From Anoxybacterium sp963668245 (GTDB lineage: Bacteria; Bacillota; Clostridia; Peptostreptococcales; Anaerovoracaceae), in the NCBI GenBank assembly GCA_963668245.2, contig OY764195.2, positions 1,302,001 to 1,366,000 of the forward strand: a stretch of DNA of 64,000 bases, in the 5' to 3' direction. The translations under genes were made by a program, and so were the position numbers. This document shows, piece after piece, positions 53,316 through 62,564 of the stretch; the stretch's first letter is position 1; each line of letters begins with the position of its first letter. A model generated the notes under the pieces. The model searched no databases and was not told the origin of the DNA. It saw nothing but the letters and a program-made list of their open reading frames with translations.

Positions 53316-53324
53316 TGATACTAT
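53316..53324 (+). promoter_or_regulatory. Possible extended -10 for pyrG
   Basis: TGATACTAT resembles TGnTATAAT with two mismatches, and no clear -35 precedes it. Transcription would start near 53331, leaving a leader of about 125 bases. Confidence 0.3.
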
Positions 53325-53379
53325 TGTAAAGAATTGAATAAAGAAGGCTAGCGTGAATGAATAGGGACGGTCATTTGGT

Positions 53380-53408
53380 GGGGGCTTTTTATCCTACACC
53401 CCAAAAGC
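53380..53408 (+). promoter_or_regulatory. Pseudoknot-like element in the pyrG leader
   Basis: GGGG (53380-53383) can pair with CCCC (53399-53402), and GCTTTT (53384-53389) with AAAAGC (53403-53408), an interlocked H-type arrangement. It lies about 35 bases before the pyrG ribosome binding site. It resembles no family I can name with confidence. Confidence 0.3.
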
Positions 53409-53456
53409 TCAAAAGATCGATTCTATTTTTTTGTTTAGAAAGAGGAGGTGAAGAAT

Positions 53457-55055
53457 ATGACGAAATTTATCTTTGTTACTGGAGGCGTTGTGTCGGGTCT
53501 GGGCAAAGGAATTACAGCAGCATCCCTTGGAAGATTGCTAAAGGCAAGGGGATTGATCATTGCAGCACAAAAATTAGACCCATATATTAATGTTGACCCG
53601 GGAACCATGAGTCCCTACCAACATGGAGAAGTTTTTGTAACTGAGGATGGTGCAGAAACAGATTTGGATTTGGGTCACTATGAACGCTTCATTGACGAAG
53701 ATTTGAACCAGTATTCCAATCTAACGACTGGAAAGGTATATTGGAATGTTTTGTCAAAAGAAAGAGCAGGTGAGTACTTGGGTAGTACCGTTCAGGTGAT
53801 TCCCCATGTAACCAATGAAATAAAAAAATTTATTTACTCAGTTGGTGAAAAAAACCATGCAGATGTTGTTATTACTGAAATAGGCGGTACTACGGGAGAT
53901 ATTGAGAGCCAACCTTTTTTAGAAGCTATCAGACAAGTTTCTTTAGAAGTGGGCAAAGAGAACTGCTTGTTTATGCATGTTACTTTAGTGCCGTATATAA
54001 AAAGCTCTGGAGAACATAAATCAAAGCCAACCCAGCATTCTGTAAAAGAGTTAAGAGCACTTGGCATCTCTCCTGACATTATTATTACTAGATCAGATGA
54101 GCCCATTGAAGAGGAGATAAGACAGAAAATTTCTCTTTTCTGTAATGTAAAACCAGATTGTGTTATCGAAAACATTACAGTACCAGTGCTGTATGAAGCA
54201 CCAATGATGCTAGAGGAGAGTCATCTATCCGAAATTGTGTGTAGGGAGTTATCTTTGAAATGTGCACCTTGTGATATGCAGGACTGGATTACAATGGTAG
54301 AGCGTATCAAGAAAAGAGATAAATCCGTTCGAATCGCATTGGTTGGTAAATACGTGAAGCTACACGACGCATATCTATCGGTGGCAGAAGCGCTGTGTCA
54401 CGGTGGATATGAAAATGGTTGTCTTGTTGACATCAAATGGGTTGATTCAGAAGAAGTTAATGAAGAAACGGTGGAAGAGCTTTTAGGAGATTGCAAAGGA
54501 GTATTGGTACCTGGTGGTTTTGGAGACAGAGGCATTCAAGGGAAAATTCTCAGTGCAAGGTATGCGCGAGAACACAATATTCCTTATTTAGGTATTTGTT
54601 TAGGGATGCAAATTGCAGTGATTGAGTTTGCTCAAAAGATACTGGGTCTTGCAGATGCAAATTCCAGTGAATTTGAGCCAGAAGGAAATCACTCTGTTAT
54701 AGATTTTATGCCAGATCAATATGGCGATATTCCAAAGGGTGGTACTATGAGATTAGGTGCGTATCCTTGTAAAATAAAAGATGAGACTTTAATGTCAAAC
54801 TCATATGGTAAAGATTTGATTCAGGAACGTCATCGACATCGATATGAATTTAATAATGACTATCGCGAAGCGGTTGAAGCAAATGGAATGATTATTACGG
54901 GAACCTCTCCGGATGGAAGATTGGTTGAAGCAGTAGAAATTCCAGAAAATGATTTCTTTATTGGTGTTCAATATCATCCAGAATTTAAAAGCAGACCGAA
55001 TCAAGCTCACCCATTATTTAGAGAATTTGTAAAATCTGCTTTGTCGATAATGTAA
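53457..55055 (+). CDS. pyrG: CTP synthase
   Basis: Makes CTP from UTP, ATP and glutamine. I chose the ATG at 53457, 7 bases after GAGGAGGTG, giving 532 residues; a GTG at 53448 lies inside the ribosome binding site. The synthetase domain has GGVVSGLGKGITAASLGRLL at the start, and the amidotransferase domain has PYLGICLGMQ with the catalytic Cys and QYHPEF with the His-Glu pair. A weak promoter and a possible folded leader lie upstream. Confidence 0.97.
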   Translation: MTKFIFVTGGVVSGLGKGITAASLGRLLKARGLIIAAQKLDPYINVDPGTMSPYQHGEVFVTEDGAETDLDLGHYERFIDEDLNQYSNLTTGKVYWNVLSKERAGEYLGSTVQVIPHVTNEIKKFIYSVGEKNHADVVITEIGGTTGDIESQPFLEAIRQVSLEVGKENCLFMHVTLVPYIKSSGEHKSKPTQHSVKELRALGISPDIIITRSDEPIEEEIRQKISLFCNVKPDCVIENITVPVLYEAPMMLEESHLSEIVCRELSLKCAPCDMQDWITMVERIKKRDKSVRIALVGKYVKLHDAYLSVAEALCHGGYENGCLVDIKWVDSEEVNEETVEELLGDCKGVLVPGGFGDRGIQGKILSARYAREHNIPYLGICLGMQIAVIEFAQKILGLADANSSEFEPEGNHSVIDFMPDQYGDIPKGGTMRLGAYPCKIKDETLMSNSYGKDLIQERHRHRYEFNNDYREAVEANGMIITGTSPDGRLVEAVEIPENDFFIGVQYHPEFKSRPNQAHPLFREFVKSALSIM

Positions 55056-55093
55056 TAAATAAGAGTAATATAATCAATATATAGGGGGATACA

Positions 55094-57643
55094 ATGATGG
55101 ATACAAAACAGCTAAATAATAACTTGTTTTGGGTAGGCAATCAAGATCCAGACTTAAGAATATTTGATATCTTGATGCATACCGAATTTGGAACTTCGTA
55201 TAATTCATATGTTTTGAAAGGTTCAGAAAAAAATGTTTTATTTGAAGCCTCTAAAGCCAAGTTCTTTGATGAATATTTAAAAAAGTTGACGGAAATGATT
55301 CCTCTCGAGGAAATTGATTATATTATTCTAAATCATACGGAGCCAGATCATAGCGGGACAATTGAAGGCTTGTTGGAATTAAATCCGAAATTAAAGATTG
55401 TTGGAACTGCTGCTGCAATCAATTTCATGCAGGAAATTTGCAATAAAGATTTTACAAGTGTGATTGTAAAGGATGGGGATCAGCTTTCACTAGGAGATAA
55501 AACATTGCGATTTATTATTGCACCAAATCTGCATTGGCCAGATACAATGTTTACCTATGTGGAGGAAGACCAAATTCTAGCAACCTGCGATGCATTTGGA
55601 GCTCATTTTTCTTTCGACGGTGTAACCAATGATATTCTTCCTAACAAAGAAGACTATTTGGGCGCAGCAAAATTTTATTTTGATGCGATTATCTCGCCAT
55701 TCAAAGAAAATGTTCTTCAAGCACTAAAGAAAGTTGAAACATTAGATATTAAAATGATATTAACCGGACATGGTCCAGTGTTAGTTGAAAATCCTGGAGA
55801 GATGATTCGTTTGTACAAAGAATGGGCATCTGTACCAAATCCAAATAGCAAGAAAACTGTTATCATACCGTATGTATCAGCTTATGGATATACTGAGATG
55901 ATTGCAAAAAAAATTGCTGAAGGAATACAAGCGTTTGAAGATATAGATGTGCGATTGTATGATATGAATTATTCTGAAAAGAGCAAAGTATTAGAAGAAC
56001 TATATTGGGCAGATGGAATTCTTTTTGGAACGCCTACTATGGTTGGTGATGCATTAGAACCGATTTGGGATTTGACCACTTCAATATATAGCAAAACTCA
56101 TGGTAAAAAGTTTGCCTCTGCATTCGGGTCCTACGGCTGGAGTGGTGAAGGGGTAGGTCATATCATGGAACGATTAAAACAACTAAGGATGAAAGTATAT
56201 GGGGAAGGTCTCAGCATTAGATTTAAGCCCAATGAAGCTCAACAGCAAGAAGCTTTCGAGTTTGGATATGGATTTGGGGCATCGGTAATTGCCGGAAAAA
56301 TTGTTGAGAATGTAAAATCCTCTGCGGGAACAAGCAAAAAGTTTTGGAAATGTCTGGTTTGTGGTGCTGTTGTTGAAGGCAATGAACCGCCAGCAGCATG
56401 CCCTGTATGTGGTGTTGGACCAAAGCAATTTGTTGAAGTAGAAGTGGCGGATACAAGTTTTATATCAGAAAAAGAAGAGCGTTTTGTTATCATTGGAAGT
56501 GGTGCTGCTGGCATTACTGCTTGTGAAGAGATACGTAAACGAAATAAAGTTTGCACGATTGAAATCATTTCAAGTGAAGAGGTTATTGCATACAATAGAC
56601 CAATGCTGACTAAGGGTATTTTGTCAGAGGTCGATCCAATTAATTTCTTTGTCAAACCATATGACTGGTATCAAGAAAACAAGATTAGACTATCACTAGG
56701 AGCTACGGTTCAATCGATTGATAAAGATAAAAAAGAAATCATATTGGATAGTGGGGATGTTAGAAGCTATGATAAATTAATCCTAGCAACTGGTGCAGAG
56801 GCGTTTATTCCGCCGATTCCTGGTGCCGACAAATCAGGCGTTTTTGCAATTCGAAAATTGCATGATGTCAATCAGTTACAAGAATTCCTTGAAACAGTTG
56901 AACATGCAGCTGTAATCGGTGGTGGTATCCTTGGTTTGGAAGCCGCTTGGGAATTGAAAAAAGCAGGTAAATCTGTAACTGTTATTGAGATGGCTCCACG
57001 CATAATGGGAAAACAGCTAGATGAGAGGGCCTCTCAACTCTTGAAGGATGCAACTGAGCATGTAGGAATTCAAGTAGTAACTGGAATTGGAATTAGTGAA
57101 ATTACTGGGAATGCTTCCGCAACTGGTGTTAAACTCAGCGATAACAGTGTTGTGAAAGCAGAACTTGTAATCTTATCGACAGGCGTAAAACAAAATATTT
57201 ATCTTGCAAAAGAAATCGGCGCTGAAACAGATCGATCTATAAAAGTAAATGATAAAATGGAGACTTCAATAAAAGATATTTATGCATGTGGCGATTGTGC
57301 CGAATTTGAAGGCGTAAATTATGCTATTTGGGGTCAAGCAGTAGAGATGGGAAAAACTGCAGGCATTAATGCTGTAGGTGATGAATATCAATATGAAGCA
57401 TTTACTCCCTCTAATGCATTCAATGGCATGGGGATTTCTCTCTTTGCAGTGGGTGATAATGGAAAGGATCCAAACAAAGTATATAAGACATTTGAAGTTT
57501 ATGACGGTGCAAAGAAAACGTATGAGAAATTATACTTTGTAAACAATCGATTCTGCGGCGGAATCTTGATGGGAGACGTCTCAAAATCAGCTAAACTTTT
57601 GACTGGTTATAAGAACCAAGATCCAATCACAAAGTTCCTATAA
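55094..57643 (+). CDS. Flavodiiron protein fused to rubredoxin and NADH:rubredoxin reductase
   Basis: An 849-residue multidomain protein with three domain groups. Residues 1-245 are the diiron metallo-beta-lactamase-like domain (His81, Glu83, Asp85, His86, His147, Asp166, His226). A flavodoxin domain follows (about 253-400), then rubredoxin with Cys420, Cys423, Cys436 and Cys439, then a pyridine nucleotide-disulfide reductase part with GSGAAG (468-473) and a second dinucleotide site AVIGGGILGLEAA. It should reduce O2 and/or NO with NADH in one chain. The start has a choice of ATGs three bases apart. Confidence 0.92.
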   Translation: MMDTKQLNNNLFWVGNQDPDLRIFDILMHTEFGTSYNSYVLKGSEKNVLFEASKAKFFDEYLKKLTEMIPLEEIDYIILNHTEPDHSGTIEGLLELNPKLKIVGTAAAINFMQEICNKDFTSVIVKDGDQLSLGDKTLRFIIAPNLHWPDTMFTYVEEDQILATCDAFGAHFSFDGVTNDILPNKEDYLGAAKFYFDAIISPFKENVLQALKKVETLDIKMILTGHGPVLVENPGEMIRLYKEWASVPNPNSKKTVIIPYVSAYGYTEMIAKKIAEGIQAFEDIDVRLYDMNYSEKSKVLEELYWADGILFGTPTMVGDALEPIWDLTTSIYSKTHGKKFASAFGSYGWSGEGVGHIMERLKQLRMKVYGEGLSIRFKPNEAQQQEAFEFGYGFGASVIAGKIVENVKSSAGTSKKFWKCLVCGAVVEGNEPPAACPVCGVGPKQFVEVEVADTSFISEKEERFVIIGSGAAGITACEEIRKRNKVCTIEIISSEEVIAYNRPMLTKGILSEVDPINFFVKPYDWYQENKIRLSLGATVQSIDKDKKEIILDSGDVRSYDKLILATGAEAFIPPIPGADKSGVFAIRKLHDVNQLQEFLETVEHAAVIGGGILGLEAAWELKKAGKSVTVIEMAPRIMGKQLDERASQLLKDATEHVGIQVVTGIGISEITGNASATGVKLSDNSVVKAELVILSTGVKQNIYLAKEIGAETDRSIKVNDKMETSIKDIYACGDCAEFEGVNYAIWGQAVEMGKTAGINAVGDEYQYEAFTPSNAFNGMGISLFAVGDNGKDPNKVYKTFEVYDGAKKTYEKLYFVNNRFCGGILMGDVSKSAKLLTGYKNQDPITKFL

Positions 57644-57686
57644 AAGCAGTCACAAGTCAATTTTGAATGAACCATACTAATACAGG

Positions 57687-57729
57687 GGCTGTCGCACTAA
57701 AATAAAAAAATAGTGAGGCAGCCTTTCTT
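57687..57729 (+). terminator. Terminator after the flavodiiron gene
   Basis: A 13 bp stem with one mismatch pairs 57687-57699 with 57711-57723 around a T/A-rich loop, followed by TTTCTT. Confidence 0.75.
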
Positions 57730-57920
57730 ATCAGAATAAGAGAAAATTTGCTGAGAATTGTATTTCAATCGTTCCAGTTTTCTTCAATAATTTTTATATA
57801 GTTACTTCGAAATAAATATATAAAAGCTATGGACAACAAAGATGATGCGTGATATAGTTGTACAGATAAAAAATTGGATGTCAAACAACTGGCGATGAAA
57901 TAAAAGGAAAGAGTGTAGAA
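57730..57920. other. AT-rich spacer without an apparent gene
   Basis: No convincing protein gene or RNA family is visible in this part of the 610-base gap before argC. Only short open frames occur. Confidence 0.6.
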
Positions 57921-57995
57921 TTGTTGAATTATTATTTGGTGTTTTTGAACTACATAGATCATATGTGTATTACCCCGCTATATGTTACCGATTGA
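57921..57995 (+). CDS. Possible 24-residue small ORF ahead of a terminator (doubtful)
   Basis: A TTG start after AAGGAAAG (57904-57911, spacing 9) opens a frame of 24 codons (MLNYYLVFLNYIDHMCITP and so on). Its TGA ends at 57995, immediately before the stem of the next terminator. It has no Arg codons, so it is not an Arg leader peptide in the classical sense. I am not sure it is translated. Confidence 0.2.
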   Translation: MLNYYLVFLNYIDHMCITPLYVTD

Positions 57996-58049
57996 CTGTT
58001 CTTTCTAATTTGATGAATTTCATCATTTTAGAAGGGCAGTTATTTTTTT
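57996..58049 (+). terminator. Orphan terminator-like hairpin upstream of argC
   Basis: The left arm starts at 57996 (CTGTTCTTTCTAA) and the right arm ends at 58039 (TTAGAAGGGCAG), with one bulge and G-T pairs; a GATGA/TATC-type inner stem lies within. A long T-run follows at 58040-58049. It ends no recognised gene, so it may close a small RNA or act as an attenuator. Confidence 0.65.
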
Positions 58050-58120
58050 ATGATGATAAATATTGTTCTGGATATAAAAACAATTGAAATGCAAATAATA
58101 GTAGCTATTAAACCGACAGA

Positions 58121-58138
58121 AATGAATAAAAATGCATA
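58121..58138 (+). promoter_or_regulatory. ARG box-like operator upstream of argC
   Basis: The 18-base site includes ATGAATAAAAAT, followed by G, C and A, and matches the Bacillus AhrC/ArgR ARG box in about 15 of 18 places by my reading. It is 26 bases upstream of the -35 element. TGCATA/TATGCA (58133-58138 and 58151-58156) adds an inverted repeat beside it. Confidence 0.5.
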
Positions 58139-58164
58139 CAATATAATAAATATGCAAAAATACG

Positions 58165-58192
58165 TTGACTTTATGCAGAATTAGCGTATAAT
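58165..58192 (+). promoter_or_regulatory. Promoter of the arg-car operon
   Basis: TTGACT (58165-58170) and a perfect TATAAT (58187-58192) are separated by 16 bases, about 60 bases before the argC ATG. Confidence 0.75.
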
Positions 58193-58253
58193 AATTAAAA
58201 TGATATTTAGTATAGTATAGAAAGCGAATTGATAAGCAGGAAGGAGAGGCATA

Positions 58254-59195
58254 ATGAGTTACAAAGTATTTATCGATGGACAAGAAGGTACAACAGGCCT
58301 AAAAATACATAAGAGGCTAGAAGAAAGAAGAGATATAGAGATTCTCTTAATAGATTCAAATAAAAGAAAAGCTTTGGATGCTAGATTAGAAATGATGGAG
58401 AAGGCAGATATCAGCTTTTTATGCCTCCCAGATGTAGCATCTAAAGAGATTGTAGAGAAAGCAGACTCAAGATGGAGAATCTTGGATACATCAACTGCAC
58501 ACCGCACCAATTCACAGTGGGTATATGGCTTTCCAGAATTGGAAGTTGGTCAATTGGATCGAATCAAAAAATCAAATCGTGTGGCTGTTCCTGGATGTTA
58601 TGCAACTGGATTTATTTCAATTGTGAAACCACTGATTTCTTTTGGAGTCATAGATGAAAAAAATCCGTTAATATGCCATGCAATAACGGGATATAGTGGT
58701 GGTGGAAAAAAGATGATTGGTCAATATGAAAACCAAGAACGGCATTTTGCATTGGATAGTCCAAGACAGTATGGATTGAGCCAGCATCATAAGCATATTC
58801 CTGAAATGATGGCGATTAGCGGTTTGAAAACCCAACCAATTTTCCATCCAATTGTGGGAGATTATTTCTCTGGAATGATGCTGACTATTTCACTACACAA
58901 AAATTGGTTAAAAAATCCAATCAATGGAAAAGAGATACGAGATAAATTTAATGAATATTATATGGAAAAATCAATGCTTCGAATTGCTGCATTGGAGGAA
59001 GATGAAGAAGAAGGATTCCTTTCTTCGAATGCGAAAACAAATACAGATGGTTTAGAGATATTTGTAAAAGGCAATGAAGAACATATTTCCATTATAGCTA
59101 GATATGATAACCTGGGAAAAGGCGCCTCAGGTGCTGCAATTCAATGCATGAATATCATGCTTGATATTCCTGAAGAAACTGGTCTTGTGAAGTAA
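58254..59195 (+). CDS. argC: N-acetyl-gamma-glutamyl-phosphate reductase, short (type 2) form
   Basis: Reduces N-acetylglutamyl-phosphate with NADPH, step three of arginine synthesis. At 313 residues it is shorter than the usual 345-residue ArgC and shows the type-2 pattern: VFIDGQEGTTGLKIHKRL at the N-terminal nucleotide site, and VPGCYATGF near residue 115 with the catalytic Cys. The start follows GGAAGGAGAGG. argJ follows after 16 bases. Type 2 forms are commoner in Proteobacteria, so its presence here is slightly unexpected. Confidence 0.92.
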   Translation: MSYKVFIDGQEGTTGLKIHKRLEERRDIEILLIDSNKRKALDARLEMMEKADISFLCLPDVASKEIVEKADSRWRILDTSTAHRTNSQWVYGFPELEVGQLDRIKKSNRVAVPGCYATGFISIVKPLISFGVIDEKNPLICHAITGYSGGGKKMIGQYENQERHFALDSPRQYGLSQHHKHIPEMMAISGLKTQPIFHPIVGDYFSGMMLTISLHKNWLKNPINGKEIRDKFNEYYMEKSMLRIAALEEDEEEGFLSSNAKTNTDGLEIFVKGNEEHISIIARYDNLGKGASGAAIQCMNIMLDIPEETGLVK

Positions 59196-59211
59196 ATAGG
59201 AGGATTGAACG

Positions 59212-60432
59212 ATGAATATTGAGTTTATAGATGGTGGTGTCTGTGCACCAAAAGGGTTTCGTGCATCTGGCATCTATAGTGGTATAAAAAAAGACCCTGA
59301 TAAAAAAGATCTTGCACTCATTGTAAGCGATGTGTTGGGAAATGCTGCCGGGATATATACAAAGAATAAAGTCAAAGGTGCACCGATAATCGTCACAAAA
59401 AATCATCTTTCTGATGGAAAAGCGAGGGCAATCATTTGTAATAGTGGAAATGCAAATACGTGCGCGCCGAATGGAATTGAAATTGCGGAAAAAACCTGTG
59501 AATTAGTTGCGAAAGCGTTAGAAATCAGTGCTTTTGATGTGATTGTTGGTTCAACTGGTGTCATTGGACTTCCCATGAATATCGAACCATTTGAAAACGG
59601 AATTCCTAAATTAGTAGGTTTGCTTTCGACGGAGGGCTCGGAAGCTGCCGCCCAAGGAATCATGACAACAGATACCTTTAAAAAGGAAGTTGCAGTTTCT
59701 TTTCAGTTAGAGGGGGTCACCTGTCACATGGGTGGCATTGCAAAGGGAAGTGGGATGATACATCCCAATATGGCAACGATGCTTTCTTTCATTACTACTG
59801 ATGTAGCCATTACGCCAGAGTTACTTCAGAAGGCTTTGCTTCAAGATGCAGATATCAGTTTCAATCAATTAAGTGTAGATGGAGATACCTCTACTAATGA
59901 TACGGTCACTATATTGGCGAATGGTCTTGCAGAAAATACTCTGATTACAGAAGAAAATCAATCATTCGAGCTATTTTGTGAAGCATTGCACGCAGTAACT
60001 TCAACGCTGGTAAGAGAACTAGCAAGAGATGGAGAAGGTGCAAGCAAATTATTAGAATGTATCGTTTCTGGTGCACCAGATTTGAAATCAGCTAGAGCCA
60101 TCTCAAAATCTGTTATTACATCAAGCCTGTTTAAATCAGCCATGTTTGGTGAAGATGCGAATTGGGGTCGTGCTCTTTGTGCCATTGGGTATGCTGAGGC
60201 AGAATTTGATATCGACCAAGTTGAAGTAACACTTGCTTCTGCGAAGGGTAAAGTAGCGGTATGCAAGAACGCGGCATATTCACCGTATCGCGAAGAGGAA
60301 GCCGCCATTGTTCTAAGTGCAAAAGAAATTCAAATATTAATTGATTTGCATCAGGGAGAAGCAAATGCCACCGCTTGGGGTTGCGACTTAACCTATGATT
60401 ATGTAAAAATCAATGGAAGTTATCGATCATAG
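59212..60432 (+). CDS. argJ: Bifunctional ornithine acetyltransferase / N-acetylglutamate synthase
   Basis: Moves the acetyl group from N-acetylornithine to glutamate, recycling it, and can also make N-acetylglutamate. The 406-residue precursor cuts itself at the Thr of KGSGMIHPNMATMLSFITT (about 178-196), giving the two chains of the active enzyme. It starts after AGGAGG. With ArgJ and ArgB the operon runs the cyclic pathway, so no separate argA is required. Confidence 0.96.
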   Translation: MNIEFIDGGVCAPKGFRASGIYSGIKKDPDKKDLALIVSDVLGNAAGIYTKNKVKGAPIIVTKNHLSDGKARAIICNSGNANTCAPNGIEIAEKTCELVAKALEISAFDVIVGSTGVIGLPMNIEPFENGIPKLVGLLSTEGSEAAAQGIMTTDTFKKEVAVSFQLEGVTCHMGGIAKGSGMIHPNMATMLSFITTDVAITPELLQKALLQDADISFNQLSVDGDTSTNDTVTILANGLAENTLITEENQSFELFCEALHAVTSTLVRELARDGEGASKLLECIVSGAPDLKSARAISKSVITSSLFKSAMFGEDANWGRALCAIGYAEAEFDIDQVEVTLASAKGKVAVCKNAAYSPYREEEAAIVLSAKEIQILIDLHQGEANATAWGCDLTYDYVKINGSYRS

Positions 60433-60477
60433 GTGATGATAGTCTAATCAAGTGAAATAGGAAAAGGATGAAACACA

Positions 60478-61347
60478 ATGAAAGATACAATTACAAGTGC
60501 AAAAGTGCTAGTAGAGGCACTTCCTTATATCCAAAAATTCTTTAATAAAACCGTTGTAATTAAGTACGGTGGAAATGCCATGATTAATGAAACCTTAAAA
60601 AAAGCAGTCATGAAGGATATCGTTTTATTATCATTGGTTGGTATTAAAGTTGTATTGGTTCATGGCGGAGGCCCTGAAATCAGTGCAATGCTAAACATCA
60701 TGGGAAAAGAATCAAAGTTCATTGATGGTCTTCGCTATACGGATGCAGAAACAGCAGAGGTTGCATCGATGGTTTTGGCGGGTAAAGTGAATAAAGGCCT
60801 GGTATCCTTAATCCAACAGCACAATGGAAAAGCAATTGGTTTGTGCGGCTTAGATGGGGGCTTGTTGCAAGCAGAAAAAATAAAAAGCGAGGTTGATTTG
60901 GGCTTTGTAGGCGAAATAACTAAAGTGGAACCTGAGCCTATTATTATGGCATTAGAAAATGGATTCATACCAGTTGTGGCGACTGTTGGAGCAGACCAAA
61001 ATGGGCAGACATACAATATTAATGCAGATACCGCTGCTGTGGCAATTGCAAGCGCATTAAAAGCAGAAAAATTAATATCAATGACAGATGTGCGCGGATT
61101 ACTAATGGAGAAAGATGACGATGATACCTTTATTTCAAGATTACCGATTAATAAGGTGTCAGCGTTAATCGAGAGTGGCGTGATTTCAGGTGGAATGATT
61201 CCTAAGATACAGAGCTGTGTTGCAGGAATACAAAGTGGGATTAAAGAAGCCGTTATTATTGATGGAAGAATTGAACACTCCATTCTACTAGAACTCTTTT
61301 CTGATTCTGGAATCGGAACACTACTTTTTGAAAAGACGGAGGCATAA
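60478..61347 (+). CDS. argB: N-acetylglutamate kinase
   Basis: Phosphorylates N-acetylglutamate, the step usually inhibited by arginine. The 289-residue protein has VVIKYGGNAM near 27-36, VLVHGGGPEISAML near 59-72 and NINADTAAVAIASAL in the C-terminal half, the usual kinase-fold landmarks. The start is 45 bases after argJ, the longest gap in the operon, with GGAAAAGGA just upstream. Confidence 0.96.
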   Translation: MKDTITSAKVLVEALPYIQKFFNKTVVIKYGGNAMINETLKKAVMKDIVLLSLVGIKVVLVHGGGPEISAMLNIMGKESKFIDGLRYTDAETAEVASMVLAGKVNKGLVSLIQQHNGKAIGLCGLDGGLLQAEKIKSEVDLGFVGEITKVEPEPIIMALENGFIPVVATVGADQNGQTYNINADTAAVAIASALKAEKLISMTDVRGLLMEKDDDDTFISRLPINKVSALIESGVISGGMIPKIQSCVAGIQSGIKEAVIIDGRIEHSILLELFSDSGIGTLLFEKTEA

Positions 61348-61350
61348 ACA

Positions 61351-62523
61351 ATGAATAGCTGCGAAATAAAAAATAGAGATAAAGAATATATTTTAGGTAC
61401 ATATGCAAGAAATGATTTGTGCTTGCAAAACGGAAGTGGCGCTACTTGCTTTTCACCAGAGGGAGCAAAATTTATTGATTTTTCTTCTGGAATTGGTGTG
61501 AATTCTTTGGGGTTTGCAGATAAAGGTTGGCTTGCGGCTATCACAAAGCAAGCGGCCATGCTACAGCATACGTCCAATTTATTCTATACAGAACCATGCG
61601 GTGAGCTAGCACAATTGGTTGTTGAAAAAACAGGATTTGATAAGATGTTTTTCTGTAACTCCGGTGCTGAAGCAAATGAAGGTGCGATCAAAGCGGCAAG
61701 AAAATACAGCGTTCTAAAATATGGAGAAGGAAGATATGAAATTATCACATTGATGAATTCCTTCCATGGTAGAACGATGGCAACGATTACAGCCACAGGA
61801 CAAGATGGGTACCACAAATATTTTGATCCTTTCGTAGAAGGGTTTCAGTATGCACTTGCAAATGATATAGCGGATTTAAAATCGAAATTAAGCGATAAAA
61901 CTTGCGCTATCATGATTGAACTTGTTCAAGGTGAGGGTGGAGTCAATGCGTTGGAAAAGGATTATGTAAAGGCAATAGACGATATTTGTAGGGAAAAGGA
62001 TATTCTCCTTATTGTGGATGAAGTTCAAACTGGGGTTGGAAGAACTGGAAAATTATTTGCGTATGAACATTTCGATATCAAACCTGACATCATGACCGTT
62101 GCAAAGGGACTCGGTGCTGGACTGCCCATCGGCGGGATTTTATTCCAAGATAACTGTTCCCATGTACTAGCTGCTGGAGACCACGGTACAACGTTTGGTG
62201 GCAACCCAGTTGTTTGCGCAGGTGGAGTCGAAGTCATAAAACGTATGGATGAGTCTTTCTTAGCTTCTGTTTCTGAAAAGGGAGCTAAAATGAAACAAGA
62301 AATTGAAGCGATGCCTGGAGTTGTTTCAGTGACCGGCCTTGGAATGATGCTAGGGATACAGTTAGCGAAAAAGAGTGCAAAAGATGTTGTTGTGAAAGGG
62401 ATGGAACTAGGATTAATCGCTTTGACTGCAAAAGATAAAGTTCGACTTCTCCCACCACTAACGATTTCCTGGGAAGAGTTAGAAGAAGGATTAGAAATCT
62501 TAAATAAAGCAATACAAGAATAA
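61351..62523 (+). CDS. argD: Acetylornithine aminotransferase
   Basis: A 390-residue PLP aminotransferase of class III, step four of arginine synthesis. FCNSGAEANEGAIKAARKYS, the LLIVDEVQTGVGRTGKLFAY segment and VAKGLGAGLPIGGILF with the PLP Lys are all present. The ATG is three bases after the argB stop, so translation is probably coupled. Confidence 0.95.
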   Translation: MNSCEIKNRDKEYILGTYARNDLCLQNGSGATCFSPEGAKFIDFSSGIGVNSLGFADKGWLAAITKQAAMLQHTSNLFYTEPCGELAQLVVEKTGFDKMFFCNSGAEANEGAIKAARKYSVLKYGEGRYEIITLMNSFHGRTMATITATGQDGYHKYFDPFVEGFQYALANDIADLKSKLSDKTCAIMIELVQGEGGVNALEKDYVKAIDDICREKDILLIVDEVQTGVGRTGKLFAYEHFDIKPDIMTVAKGLGAGLPIGGILFQDNCSHVLAAGDHGTTFGGNPVVCAGGVEVIKRMDESFLASVSEKGAKMKQEIEAMPGVVSVTGLGMMLGIQLAKKSAKDVVVKGMELGLIALTAKDKVRLLPPLTISWEELEEGLEILNKAIQE

Positions 62524-62564
62524 TGAATGGATGATGTATATGAGTTGGGGAAGGAGCAGATAAT

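Noticed and set aside
57730..58250. T-box or arginine riboswitch before argC
   Set aside because: I found no T-box AGGGTGGNACCGCG-type sequence and no specifier-like structure; the ARG box explains control better.
60735..61577. 280-codon open frame on the reverse strand across argB/argD
   Set aside because: Opposite argB and argD with Ser/Ile-rich composition typical of antisense frames; no recognisable domain.
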